A stretch of 64,000 nucleotides of DNA from Dermatemys mawii (taxonomy: Eukaryota; Chordata; Testudines; Dermatemydidae): positions 17,313,442 through 17,377,441 of the forward strand of contig ML677348.1 in the NCBI GenBank assembly GCA_007922305.1, given 5' to 3'. The notes below the pieces were generated by a model, which saw nothing but the letters and a program-made list of their open reading frames with translations, was not told where the DNA came from and made no database searches. Shown piece after piece: positions 18,591 through 31,500 of this stretch (positions are counted from its first letter, which is position 1; the number at the start of each line of letters is the position of its first letter). Both the position numbers and the translations under genes were made by a program.

Positions 18591-20950
18591 TTTTGCTTTT
18601 TGAAACAATAGCTTGTCAAAGGGCCGGTTTGCTGTTCTTATTGGCCTCTGAACACATTCTAGACTGTCTGAGGTCATCTGTGGACCAAATAGCAAGGGAT
18701 TCTGGGACTGAATGGTGGCAGTCTGGATGGTTTATGGTATGGAAAAATTCTATGGAACGTGACACTGCTTCCCACATTGCAGAGGGCAGCACTGGTTATA
18801 TGGGCAAACAAGCAGGCAGTTGCCGTGGGTGCCAACTTCCAGGGGCACTGAACTGCTGTCCCTGCTCAGGTTTTTTTTTTCTTGCCCAGCTAATTCAGGG
18901 GTAAAAACATTTTTTACGATGGCCAGCACAATGGCTAGAGCCGCTCCTGGCAGGGGGAGAGGTAGTCTCATACTGTGTTGTCTGCTACCAGTGCTCGAGT
19001 TTTCTTCTGGCCTGCTTTTCCTGAGAATAATGGCAATCAATGTGGATGATGCGGAGCAAGAATGCATTTCAGCCCTGGTTCCTGTAACAGCAGTTAGCAT
19101 GTGGTTGTACTGCTGCACTAATTCTTAGTTGGATAGAGTTTTCTATAGGTCAGCTTGGAGTTTGGCTTGAAAGAGTAGCAGCTGTGTGTTTTTTGCAATG
19201 GTGGAAATTAAACAGAAATTCTTTATTAATAAGAGGTGGAAACCTCACTGTTTTCTCTCTCTTTCTGCTATAATCTAACATTGCAGTCAAACACTCCAGT
19301 AAGGTGTGACTCATGGATAGTACGCTTTAATATTAATATAAACGCTGTTTATATCAGTCCACTTTTCACTAATGTAGCATTTTACTAAATTAATACCTAC
19401 TGACGCACATTTACATAATATACAAGGTGGCAAGAAAACCATTGTCAGCCTATTCTTTACTGTGGGGAGTGAACTGAACTTCCTGGAAACAAAAACAGCA
19501 GCAGTGATAAATATATCTAGCAAACCTAATACTTTCATCTCATCCAAGCTCCTTCTCTCATAAGCAATCATCTGAGAAGAGATTATGCAAATACTGTACA
19601 AGATAACTGCTCCTTATTAGGAGAATAAAAAGCATCCAAATGGAAATTCTTTCTTGATCATCTCCTGGAGTACTTCAGCTTTTATAATTCATGTCCATAA
19701 TGGCTCAAAGGGTTATCCTCTGGAATGGATCTGTATTAGGATGAAAAATCAAGCCATGTTCAAGCCAAGTACAAATAGAAATTCAGTCTTTTCTGAATGA
19801 GCAAAGTGATGAATGAAAGAAATCTACTCTCTGTTTCATTAAGTGTTTCATTCAATCAAGCTGGACCTCAACCTCAAAGATCAGGCCTGATCTGGGCTTC
19901 CCAAAGCTCAGGCTTGTCTAGGTCTGTGGTTTTACTTCAGCCTCTTGCAGCTAGAGGACCTCTGTCCATTGTAGATTCAGATCTGAACCTTTCCACAGTC
20001 AAGATTGTTCTGGGCCATGGATTTTATTTCATTCCCATGTCCAGTTTACAGAAAAGCTAAATATATATGTTCTGTCCATGAATTGTCTATTTATTTGACA
20101 CACTTTTGTTTTCTTTGTTTACCAATACTATTTTTATTTCAATTCCACCCCTCCTCACCTTGGGTTACATTTATCTTCCACTTCTAGGGAAGAAACTATT
20201 GGTTGCAATTAGAGCTTGAGAAACTATCAATTTCATTTTGTGGGGATTCTGTTTCATGAAAAATTCAAAAGATGGCGTTCGCTTCCCCCCACAACCCCAA
20301 ACTAGCAAACCAAGCTGGACAAATGAATGGAGAATATCTTTCAGGTGACCATTGTGAATTGGCAGGGAGAGGAGCCTCAGGAGATAAGTTTTGTTTGTCT
20401 TAGTTCTTGTTTCGTGGATTATATGAAAATTTGATGTAATACTGCTGTTGAAAATATTAGAATAATTTTCATACAGCTGTAACTGGAGAACGTCATTAGA
20501 GAAAGGGTTGCTCTAGCTCTCCAGCTAGTATAAATTATCTGTCTCAAAAATATTTCCTCTGAACAATCTCCGACATCTCCCCATTACCTGCAGAGAATCA
20601 TAGACTCACGCAGAACTGGCGTGAATGCGGCAAAATAATTTCCCACAAATAGTTGAATTTTTAAAGTGACTTTTAAATGACCATTATAATCATGTTCGCA
20701 CCCATGGTTTTGATGTCCACAAATGTTCAAACAGTTCAGTTTTATCAGAACAGAATCATACTGAAAGCAAATATTAAGTTTGTGCTCTCAAATGCATACA
20801 GACAGTGAATTCTAGCTTTGCTTTCTTAACCCTTTGCACAAGAAGACTACTATAAGTGGTATGTCAATTGATTCAAGGAACAGAAGGAATACTGTGTGAC
20901 TCATGTGACCAGTCACAACTAAGCAACACAGCTCCAACTGCAAATTTCAA
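18591..20950. other. Unassigned stretch, AT-rich
   Basis: No host exon recognised. A 108-codon frame on + at 18578-18904 and a 122-codon frame on - at 18750-19118 overlap each other and show no domain. Near 18830-18950 the DNA includes a T run and the phrase 'ggctagagccgctcctggcag', possibly part of a dispersed repeat. Confidence 0.4.
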
Positions 20951-21021
20951 GGCTGAAATCCCAGTGCTATTGAAGTCCATGGCAAAACTTCCAGTGACTT
21001 CAATGGAGGCTGGATTTCACC
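20951..21021. repeat. Small fold-back repeat, copy 1
   Basis: 'ggctgaaatcccagtgctattgaagtc' is mirrored by 'gacttcaatggaggctggatttcacc', so the 70-bp unit can fold on itself. A second full copy is at 23387-23456 and a half copy at 52245-52280. Confidence 0.6.
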
Positions 21022-23386
21022 CCCAGTATTTAAGCTATTAAGTACACACATGTTGCAAAAAAATGGCTGAATAATTTCAAATAATGAATTCAAGAAAACT
21101 GGTCTGTTTTGTGGATAGAGAACTAAAAAAGAAAAAAAGAGAGGGAGAGAGAGAGAGAGAGGGCAATCATATAAAAAGCTCGCTGAGTTATTTACTCTGC
21201 TCTAATTACCACACACTACAGCAGAATGCTACTTTATCACTGTGACCTTTGAAAATGACTATCCCCCAAAAGAGAGGAATGGTAGAAACCCCATAAAGTC
21301 CACTGGGGTTTCATTATTACTCTTGATTTTAGGTGAAAGGTGATGGGCAGCAGTATAAACCCTAAGAGAGACAGACAGTTTTGCTTTTGCTGTGGGATTT
21401 TCCAGCATTTTCGCTCCTCAGAATATCTGTTCCTCCTGGCTGATATGACTGATGTTTACAAAAACACACCTGCCTGTGTTGGTTACCTCACTCACTTTCA
21501 GACACTCACATTTTGAACTGTGTCTTTAAGATGAGGTAACCGAGAGGTACAAAGCCCCGTGGTCTTCTGAGGGCAGGAGGCTCTCATTCCAAGCACAAAG
21601 CAGAGAGTGCCAATTGGCACATAGCCAGCCTGCCACTGAAGAGAACTATGTTCTAGTTTCCCACTCCTGGGAGCACAGTCTCTCAAGCTGTTTCGACTCC
21701 ATTGCTTTCTAGCAGTCGAGCTAATTTCCTTCAAGACACTACAGGCCTACCTGTAGCCCCCAAAAAGCAACAACAGCTGAACAGCCAATGGCCCTTCAGA
21801 GTGACTGACCTCACTGTGGCAGGGCTTGGGATTGTGTCAACATCTCCAAATGGTCAAATGACCACTTCTAGGGTGAGGTGGGGGGTCACTTGGAAGGTGA
21901 CTGAGAAATATGAATGCAATCTGTATACTAGGGACAGTCTACTCTGCAGAGTTTGGATCCAGAACTAGATCTTACTTGTCCTTAAATCCTAAATGTTCAT
22001 TCATATCCAGGATTTAGGTTTATTCCTCTTAATAATTTCCATTAGACTAACCATTATTACCAAATGTATTACAGCCCACTAATTACTCAACATCTGCTAA
22101 ACCAGGGGTATTTATTTTTGACACAAGCCATATTTGATCCACATCTCTGCTTTCTAGCCTGAAGTTAGGAAGAGTGGCTAACTGAATCCTTCAAATGTCA
22201 GTTTAGGAGTCTGCGTATCCACAAGTGCAGACCATCTGTCTCTTTCCACAATCTAACAAATAGTCTTAGGAGTCAGGGTGGTAAATCTTTGGCCTTTATG
22301 TTATCTCACCCATCTGTCTCCATATACAGTATTTGCACACTCTCTATGGCTATATATGTGTTTCACCGGAGTCAAATATAATCACTTAAGAATCCTAAAG
22401 AGGTCTTATTTCTAGACCCTAAAAGTTTTTCATTATGCACCTTTTTGTTATGAAATTCTGTACCAATTGTTGCTTTTTTTGAGAATGCTATCTAGAAAAT
22501 TATTTAACTCAAAATGCATTTGTATTGTGTTGATGAGATTGGGTTTGTTATGTATATTTGGGAAGCAGAGCCTGCTTCAGGTAAGATGCAGTCACCAGCA
22601 GCTTCTGTAAGATTGAAGCCGGAGAATGTACAATCCCCAGAGCCTTGTCTGTGGTTCACACTTCAAGTGCCAGATTCTCTTGTTTCAAGACAGGTCTCTG
22701 ACACGCTGCTCTACCTGATTAAACCTGCATTTGTTTAGTTCTGGCTTATACTGTGTGAGGCGCTCTGTTGTGAAATGAAAATTACAGGCATTTGCCTGCC
22801 AAATGCAATGGTTCAGAATGTTATGAATTAAGATTCTTTAATTACACAGAACTGCCTCTGATAGGTTAATTTCAAAACCAAGTTAACATCAGACTTATCG
22901 TTGAGCTGATGCTATTGCTATTACATTTTGTCTAAAAGACCTTTTCCCACCCTGCATTTATATAATAGTCAATTAATAAACAGGATGAGAACAGGGAAAC
23001 AATAAACAATAGGCTTTGTTCAAGGCATTCCATACTTTACCTATGCATTTGAATGGATGAGAAAATTACACTTTTCTGTTATTTAGCTGTCATATTAATG
23101 GCCCATTTGGTACATTTCCATTGTAGCATCAAGCTATGGTATTCTGTGATAGCCAAACACAATATAATATTCCTAGTGATAGAATCCTAGAAATTAGAGA
23201 TGGCATGCAGTCTATCCCTCTGTAAATACAGGATTGTTTCATTTAGACTACAGCCTCTTGTGCTTTTGTCCAATTGAGTTTTAAATTAATTGAAAGTTAT
23301 GCTTTGCTAATTATCTATTAGGACCAACAGACATGGAGTTGGAGAGAGAGAGTCAAATCCTAGGTAAAAAGAATTTGTATCCAGTT
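21022..23386. other. Unassigned stretch with AT-rich, possibly conserved block
   Basis: No gene recognised. It contains an (AG)n-rich microsatellite at 21123-21162. The part from about 22740 to 23100 is free of recognised repeats, AT-rich and dense in TAATTA/ATTA-like words, which makes it a candidate conserved non-coding element. That is inference only. Confidence 0.35.
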
Positions 23387-23456
23387 GGTGAAATCCTGCT
23401 TTCTTTGAAGTCAGTGGGAGATTTGCCATTGACTTAAATGGAGCCAGGATTTCACC
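23387..23456. repeat. Small fold-back repeat, copy 2
   Basis: 'ggtgaaatcctgctttctttgaagtc' pairs with 'gacttaaatggagccaggatttcacc'. It is the same family as 20951-21021. Confidence 0.65.
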
Positions 23457-24615
23457 TAAAATCTTTAAATTGTTGCAGCTGCACCTAAGAAAACTCCCCA
23501 GAAATGTCTGAGTTGCATTAAAGAAACACTGTCAACCTGAAATATAATTTAAAAAATATATGTGGTTTCTGCTACTACCCCTGCTCCTGAGTTCTCCTGC
23601 CATTTTTGATTGTTTTACAGTAACATTATCCTAAAATTTTTATACATATATATTTTTTTTCCTCTTCCTGTTTGCTATGTGAAAGGTCCATACAAATAGA
23701 TTAACTGGTTGTAAGAGGAAACAATGAAGCTGATGCTGCAGAAAGTGCTGTCAATTTCCCAAAGTAAACACAAAGGACGATAATTATTTTTCTCTAATCT
23801 CTTTCAGGTACGGTTATCTCAGGTGATACAAGATACTAAGCAGTACAAAAAGTATCCAGACAAGTATGATTTTTAAGTTGATGGTGTCCATTTAAGGGGA
23901 CACTGTCAAGCAGACATGCCAAACCCATGGAAAAAAAATGCAGAAATGGGGCTTGGTTTTGGTTTAATTGGCTTGTGAGTTACTTGTTTAGTTTATAGCT
24001 TGCTGCTTGTTGCAGTTTGTTGCTGCTTCTTTTTTTTTCTTTTTTTTGGTTGTCTCCCAAGAAGCAGGGGCAAGGGTGGGGAGAGAAAGTCAGCGGTGCA
24101 TAGCGGGCCCACCACAATCCCAGACTGCATGCTGAGGGGACCTAGTCACATACAGTATTGGGATTCTTAGGGACTGGCTTGTTTTGGCCTTATTTTGAAA
24201 TGGGATTAGGGTGATTTTTGGCTTATTGTGAAAGCTGGGGCGCTTATTTACCACGTGAACATTGGCAACTGTGCTGTCAAGGTGTCTGAACCTAAAATTT
24301 GTCCTACTTTAAATGTGTGCAGGCCTTGTCTAAACTGGGATTTTAGCCACTAGTGTAGATGCAATAGTGCAAACCCCCAATGTATACACAATCTACACCA
24401 GTGCACTGTGATTCCCATCAGTGCTGTTTATTCTGATTTGAAATAGTAACAATGTACAGCTTACTGTTTTGTATAATACATTACTTATGGCACAGGCACA
24501 CCTACAAATGCACACGCACGCACATATACATCTTAGTAGGCATCTAAGGTCCCAGTCTAGCAGGGGCATCCATCAGTCGAACTCTTCATAGCTGCATCCT
24601 TTCAGAGAATGTTAT
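23457..24615. other. Unassigned stretch with MITE-like scrap
   Basis: No gene. Contains a T-rich tract near 24027-24048 and CA-rich sequence near 24490-24530. At about 24318-24412 'ggccttgtctaaactgggattttagcc...acaatctacaccagtgca' looks like a degraded MITE. The block from 23940 to 24280 may be another unnamed repeat. Confidence 0.35.
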
Positions 24616-25123
24616 CGTCACGAAGTGTGGGGGAGTCAGGACTCTCAGCCAGCCAGTAAAATGGAAAGTTTATTAGATGACAGGAACACCATCTAAAACA
24701 GAGCTGGTAGGTACAGAAAATGGGATCCCTCAGTCAGGTCCATCTTTGCGGGGGGGGAGCGGGTTTGCAAAGCCCAGAGCCAGGTTCTGGGCCTCCCTCC
24801 TGCCTCCCCAGCCAGCTCCAAACTGAACCCCCATTCAGCCCTTCCTCTGGACTTTGTCTCTTTTCTGGGCCAGGAGGCCACCTGATCTCTTTGTTCTCCA
24901 ACACCTTCAATTGGCACCTTGCAGGGGTGGGGCCCAGGCCATCAGTTGCCAGGAGACAAGGTGTCATCCATTCTCTATGCAGATGGCATCACATCTGCCT
25001 AGGGCTCTGCAAGAATCACACACCCTTATCCCACCACCTAGATACTTAAGAAATGCATATGGGAAACTGAGGCACACACACAGTATTCAGGGAAAACATT
25101 ACGAACATTCCCACTTTGTCACA
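24616..25123 (-). mobile_element. Solo LTR, 508 bp, with 5-bp TSD
   Basis: Bounded by (C)GTCACGAAGTGTGG on the left and CCACTTTGTCACA on the right, which are short inverted repeats. It is flanked by GTTAT at 24611-24615 and 25124-25128. On - an AATAAA lies at about 24670. The first base of the left terminus appears mutated from T. Internal retroviral genes are absent, so this is a solo LTR. It is a different family from 11764-12901, by sequence. Confidence 0.8.
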
Positions 25124-25189
25124 GTTATTTAATTTGATTAATGATTCATTGATGTTAGTAGACATTATCGGTGAGGCTGGTAGCACTAC

Positions 25190-25560
25190 TTGTTATTAAG
25201 GTTGCCTGACACTTCCCATTATAAGATCCTGTTTTCAGTTGCTTAAAACTTAGCTAAACATTAAAAGGTTGGACTGAAACTTTCCATGCCGAGTATCTGC
25301 CTCAGGCTAGTGTTTTGTTTTGTTTTACAATTTTAGCCAAAACAGTTCAGCTGAGAACAAGGTTAGACAATAATATGTTGTTGTGCCCATGTTAAAAAAT
25401 TCTGGTGACCTTTTCTTTAAGAAGCTCTTGCCTCTCCCTGCTTTGGATCAGGGATTTACAATTTGATAGCGGGGTGTCCTTTGGGTGAAGGATGTGCCTT
25501 TTGCCATGCATTTTGCCCAAATCTGGCCAAGTTATAAGCCTTTGAAAAATGGCAGTTAAC
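25190..25560. repeat. Dispersed repeat shared with 41845-42060
   Basis: Shared phrases with 41845-42060 include 'aaggttg', 'tgaaa.tttcc.tgcc', 'cttcaggc' or 'cctcaggc', and 'cccat.tgttaaaaaattctgg'. The two copies are moderately diverged and probably belong to one old dispersed family of unknown class. Ends not resolved. Confidence 0.45.
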
Positions 25561-26225
25561 ACCTGCTCAAGGAGTTCATAGAACTTTGCAGCTAAATCTC
25601 CCCAAAGGTTCAGTACACACTCCAACCAAGGACGAGCTACATAGGATGAGCAGGACTTTCAATTCACAGTCATCAGTTTGGAGACTGGCCCAGGGTAGGA
25701 GAGGAGAATGGGACTGTGGCAAGGAGTTGGGGATGGGGAAGAGAAAGGACTGTGATAGGGACATTTTGGAGAGGACAGGGCAGAAGGGGGTCAAGCTTGG
25801 GGGAAACAGGCAGAAGTGTCTGTGCCCACTAGAGATCATTCCCTTCCAGAACCTGGAATGGAACCCAAGATTCCTGAGTCCCACCAGTCCACTGTTGTTC
25901 ACAAATACCTGTGAAACCCATAACAAAAGTGTGTGCTTCATTGCCGTCTAGTGCTAGTCCACAGAGAGGATGACAACTTACTAATGCTGTCAGCTATTTC
26001 ATTAGATTAGATGGCAGAGACCTGTGGGGCATAGCTAAAAGTTCCATCTCTCTAATAACCCATGTGGGTGTCAATATGATACCACATGATGGAATTTGTT
26101 TTTTTCAATGTGCTGTTTTAAAAAATATAGGTAGTGTAAAGGACTAAATTAAAGTTGCACAGGCAGCCTTAATTCTGGCATTGAGTGTTTGACTGTGCAA
26201 CCAGAATAATGGTCTTTTAACACAG

Positions 26226-26257
<32 letters not shown>

Positions 26258-28449
26258 CTTTGTGCATGTGCACTACACAAACACCCACCCCATGTCTGTA
26301 ATGACTAAGAGTACAGTGGTGGATTGTAGATTGGGGGTCTTAGTCCAACCCTTAGTGTATAGGTGTCAACTAGATAAAAGAAATCACCCTGACAATTGGC
26401 CACCTCATTGGAGAAGCCAAGGACTGGATTGATATAGAACCTAAAACTCTCTCCCTTACAGATGCTCTCTCCAGCACTGAGGTATATTGGTGGGGCAGTG
26501 CAGGGGAGTTAATACTGCCCATAAGTGACTTGTATCTGCTGTGGGGAGAAAGACAGAAGTTCAGATTCCAGGCCTATCTATCCAAAACATTTTGTGATTG
26601 CTAAATTCTCTTAAATCAAAATATAATCAAGAAAAAACAGACCCATTGGCTTTTATCTTAGGACTGTGCAGCTGGCTGACCTTTCCTTTAGCCAGACCAG
26701 CCTGCTCTGTCACTAGCACCTGTCTTTAGAGTTGAGCTCAGAGCTTTGATTAAAGTCTTATATGCCTAGCAAACTATGTGGAGAGCATCTCCAGTGTAAC
26801 CAGGTTAAATGTGATTACTTTGCCCAAACTGAGCCTCAAAAAGTTCATTCTAAATGAGCTGAACTACAGAAAATGAACAAAACTACAAAAATACCTGAAG
26901 CAACTTATTTCTATCAACATGTTGCTACAAACTGCAAATGCCAGTGTAAATTAAAACTCAGCTCAGTCTGGCCAATGAAAGATGGACAACACACTGCTTG
27001 AAAGGCTCCTTTCCTATGTATTTTGCAACAGGGAGTATGAAATATGAGAGAGGCTGTCTGGCTGATGCAGGACTGTAGAGAATGTGTTTTCATCATAGAT
27101 TCAAACGATCGCAGAGACATTTCTTCTTGTACTGAAAAACAAATCATAAGTTTGAAAGATTGGGAGAAGGGAAAATTTTAATCTCAGGGTCTTCCTACAT
27201 TTGTTCATACAGTATTAGAGTTCATATTTCAGCCTAGAAGAGACCCTGTGGACATCATGGATTCATAACAGGGAATATTACAGGGCAGAGAATGTGTTTG
27301 TATTTTTGTAATTTTGTCTCAGTTATTTACAATTACTCCCTGGGATCTTCACAAAAAAAAGTATTACTAGAAGAATGGCCTGAAATATTTTAAATGCTTT
27401 GGGCTATTAATGTAGGACACTTGAGAACTATTCATTTTATACAGTTGCAGAAGAGAAGTTGAATAGGATGAAGCCAGATGTTGCTTTGGGTTTTTTCCAA
27501 CTTAAAATGGACTCTAAAAACAACATGCTTGCTTCTGTTCTTGGGGACATTTCTATTGCAAATGACAAGAAATCGGGGGATCAGATCCTCAGCTGGTAAG
27601 TAAATCAGCAGAGCTCCACTGAGATCAGTATAAAAATGGTGTGAAGGCAGAATCAGGTTCAATTGGCCTCAGAGGATGATAGAGCAATTAGGGGAGAGTT
27701 TGGGAATGTTAGGAATCCCCTTATGACACTATGTGTGTTACCCGCCTCACTGGAACCTGCACAGGGGGAACAGAGCACCACCACCACCAGGCTCCTAATC
27801 CCTGTCATGAGCCTGTGGGGGTGTGGAATAGGCTGGCATGGTCTTGGGAATGGGTGGCGCTTTGGAGCCACCCCAGCCCCAATGCACCAGCCACACACCA
27901 GAGCCAGCACAGAGAGGGAAGTATTTTGTCCTGGCTAAAAGGCTGGTACTGATGATTTTGTTCCTGGAGTAAAGGGAGAGCACGAAGCAAACTCTCATTA
28001 TCCATCAACCATTTCCACATCCAGTCTATCTAAGAATGAGACCCTACCAGTCCTAGTGCAATGTCCTTCCCCGGGCTGTAACCCCTATTTCATTTAGTTT
28101 AGGGATGAATTAGCTCCTAGTTCTGGACCTGGGCTTCCCAAAGGGAACCTCTAAACCCAACTTGCTGCCCTGCTGAATTCGATGTGGCTTAGTAAAGGTT
28201 CTGGAGCTTGCACAAAGGGGATCACTAGCTGTAAGCTGTTTATAGCAGATTCCTGGTTCTGCTGTCATGGTATAAATTAGTAGCAACTCAGACAAAGTTA
28301 GCAATAGTTGCATTGGTGCTAAGCAGGTGTAAGTCAGTTCAGATTCATGACCCCTGTCCTTTCATGTGTCTTGTATTGCATCATATATATTTACAATCCT
28401 ATGTAAATTATAATTCATTTGTAAGCACCTAGAAGATAATAGGAATAGT
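25561..28449. other. Unassigned stretch with microsatellite
   Basis: No gene recognised. A (TG)n tract of 30 bases lies at 26227-26256. Around 27660-27930 the sequence is richer in GC and has overlapping frames on both strands, none with a recognisable domain. Two 121-codon frames at 25576-25951 face each other on opposite strands and look like chance. Confidence 0.4.
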
Positions 28450-28530
28450 GAGAAGGAATAACCAACATGTACTTATCAAGAACAAATACATGCCAGACCA
28501 ACCTAATTTCCTTCTTTGACAGATAAAGAT
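28450..28530 (+). pseudogene. CR1 reverse-transcriptase scrap
   Basis: 'tatcaagaacaaatacatgcc' then 'gaccaacctaatttccttctttgacag' matches the CR1 ORF2 phrase encoding K-N-K-...-C-Q-T-N-L-I-S-F-F-D. The frame is broken and no further CR1 sequence follows, so it is a tiny fragment. Confidence 0.55.
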
Positions 28531-31500
28531 AAACAGTGCGTTGCAATAGCCTAGCATCAATTGCACCGATGTAACATACCTAATCCCACAACAATGGAAG
28601 GAGGAAAAACATTTGTAGGGCGCAAGGGTTTCTTTTGTCTACACAATTTTTGTCTAATTTTCTTTGTGACAACGTATAAAGGTGCTCCTTTATCCCTGGG
28701 GTTACAAGGAGAACCCAGGGTCCCTGTCTAGCACATGAATGACCTGGAATGGGGCTATGAAAAATACGGAAGAAGCAGCTGTTAGGGCAGCTACTGAAGA
28801 GGAAGAGGGTGTGCAGTGCCCTTTCACCTTGCTAACAGCTAGAACCAAGTCTCTAGTGATTGGGACCAAGTGTTCTGAGCTGCTTTGCTTTTGTTTTGAA
28901 TCTTTTTGTGTTAGTCAAGCCAATCCTGAGAAAAGGGCCTTGGACTGAACTGTGGTTTGGAGCTTTATTTTCCCTTCCCTTGCTGGTTTATCTGTCTGCT
29001 GGCTTCCACACTTCCTTTCCTTAATCACATCCAGAAGCCCCACATAACCCTTGATGCTATGACGCTGACAACTGGGGAGTGGTAAGATTTCAGGTTCTTT
29101 AATGTAAACCAAGAGTTGTCAGCATGTTGGCCATTTCTAATAGGATTTTCTTCCATCATTTAATAAATGTTCTGTTATTTTTAAGCATCTTAGTTCATTT
29201 ATCATAGGTACTTCCTATGCAGAGGTTCCCAAATGAGATCTGGGGACCACCAGTGCTCCACAGAGACCTGGCTGGCCAAGTGGTACAATTCACTCCCATA
29301 CAGGTCTGTGCCCCACTTAAATCCCCTCAGAACAGGACTTAAGTGGGACTTAAGCAATACACAGACCTTGTATGGCCCTCTACCTACGGGCAAATTTCAC
29401 TCATGGTCTAGACACTTGTTATTCTAAACTATGTTAACAGGAGTAATAATCCATGAAATACTTTCATAATATTATTTTTCCATGTAAGTAATTGCTGTCA
29501 CTGCCATAGGAACATGATGTGATTGAGAATGAAAGAGGAAGTTGACCATAAAGCCACCTCTCTATTAAGATGAGGTTCACCTTAGGCCTTATGAGATACA
29601 GAAGACCCTGATTTGACAATGAAGTTGTCATTTTCTGTATAAATATATTTCAAGTGCTAATGTGTATAGCATAGTTAAGCAAAATCTACTATAAGGTGCT
29701 ATTTAAAGCTTATGCCCAGTCTATTTGAAAGTTACCATGTGTGACAGGTATTTTACAGACAAGTATGACAATAATGGTCCTGATTCACCTCTCGTTCTAT
29801 AGCAATATTACTGTGGTGTAACTGCACTGAATTCAGTAGAGTTATACATGGGCAGAGCATAAATGAGAAGAGAATTGGCCCAAAGACCCTGCTCCAAAGA
29901 GGGCCAGTAGCTGTATGAATCTGGTGTCTGTTGAATTTGAAGTGGGCAAGAAAACACTTGTTTGGTATAATACACACACATGAACTGGGGGCAAGAAGCA
30001 GAACTCCTTAGATGCTGGATGTGTTTTGGTCACACAGGACTGGACCAGTGATAATTGTTTTAATTTCACATGGTCTCGACAAAACCAACAAGCACCGGGG
30101 CAAGACCGTGTAGTACAACAAAAAAATTCTATTTAATATAACGAATAAAAAGAGGAGAAAAAATCCTCAAGGTCTGGAAGCTGATTATGTAAGAGAATTC
30201 TAGTGAATTCAACCAAATGAGGAATGAGACTATAGACAGATTGAGCGTTTTGATTATCTGTCGTACCTTGGAACAGTTGGTCTCTTGCTATATTGAACAA
30301 CATAATTCCCAGGAATACTGTAAAAACCTCAAAAATGACACTACCTAGGTGGACACCATTCCTAACACAATGACCCCAATTCATATCATGCACAGGGAAT
30401 CAACAGCTGCAAAATTTAGACAGTTAGCTAGTGGCAGAACTCAAACCTTTGAAAATTAACAGCGCAGGCTGTGAGAGGGGCTAGTGAGTTACCTAAGCAC
30501 AGCGGACCAGATTCTGAGATTTCACTCTGTTCTTATTCAGGCAAACTCCCATTGTCTTCAGGCAAAAACGTTTCTTTCCCTCCCAGATCATGTACATCCG
30601 ACCTACCTTGAAAGTAATATCTTAGATAACATCCGGTAAGCATTCAGCTCTCTTCTGGATGAACAGAAGCCATTTGTTTAGAAACAAAAGTCCGAAAACA
30701 TTCTGGAATTTTCAAACATCCTTCATCTCTTTTCTCCAAAACACATACATGAGACTTTGCATCCAGTTGTCCTTGTGCTCTGAATGGCTACAACCTTCCA
30801 TGGGAGCAGCATCTCTCTCTTCATTAGGTCTGACCATACCCCCATCCCTGCCTTTCTCATCTCTCTCCAGAAAACTGAGGCAAAAAGTAGAAGTCATCTA
30901 GTTTGAGTCAATGCTCTGTGATCAGAGCAGTCAATGTACAAGGTAATGCAAATGCTTTGAATATACAACCCAGCTGTAGAATCAATAAACTACTTCATGC
31001 ACATAGTCAGAAGCTCTGGAAGTCTTTCCTCAACACAGCTCCTGCAGACATCCGTAATACTGCCTCTTAATGCAAGGGTCTACACACTGGGAAATCTCTC
31101 ACTCATCCACCTTGTTCGCAGAGACATTTTATGAACAATGGATTTTATGTGTGTGGAGAGCAGGAGAGGGAAAAGAGACCACACATTCCTTCAGGGAGGC
31201 TGTTTTTAACCTCCGCAGGAGGGAGCTGCAGCTACAAAAAATGGCAACTAATAGTAAGTAAAGAGAGAAAACTGTATCCAAAATCATGGGCCTTAGCATC
31301 CAGTTATAGCATATGAGCATGTTCCTTTAACTTAGCTTTGATGGGAGTTACTCATATCCTGTGGTGGGAGAATAATGCTGAGAGAAACGATAAATTAGGG
31401 TTGGAAAAGATCTACATACGTAGTAGGTCATGTCATCCACCCTGCCACACCAAGCAGCTCTCCCCAGACAGCTGCCACCAATTTAGTCTGTAAATACCAT

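Noticed and set aside
25576..25951. Two 121-codon ORFs on opposite strands
   Set aside because: Mutually antisense, lacking recognisable motifs; neither looks like a host exon.
26227..26256. (TG)n tract as a regulatory element
   Set aside because: An ordinary microsatellite; nothing around it supports regulation.
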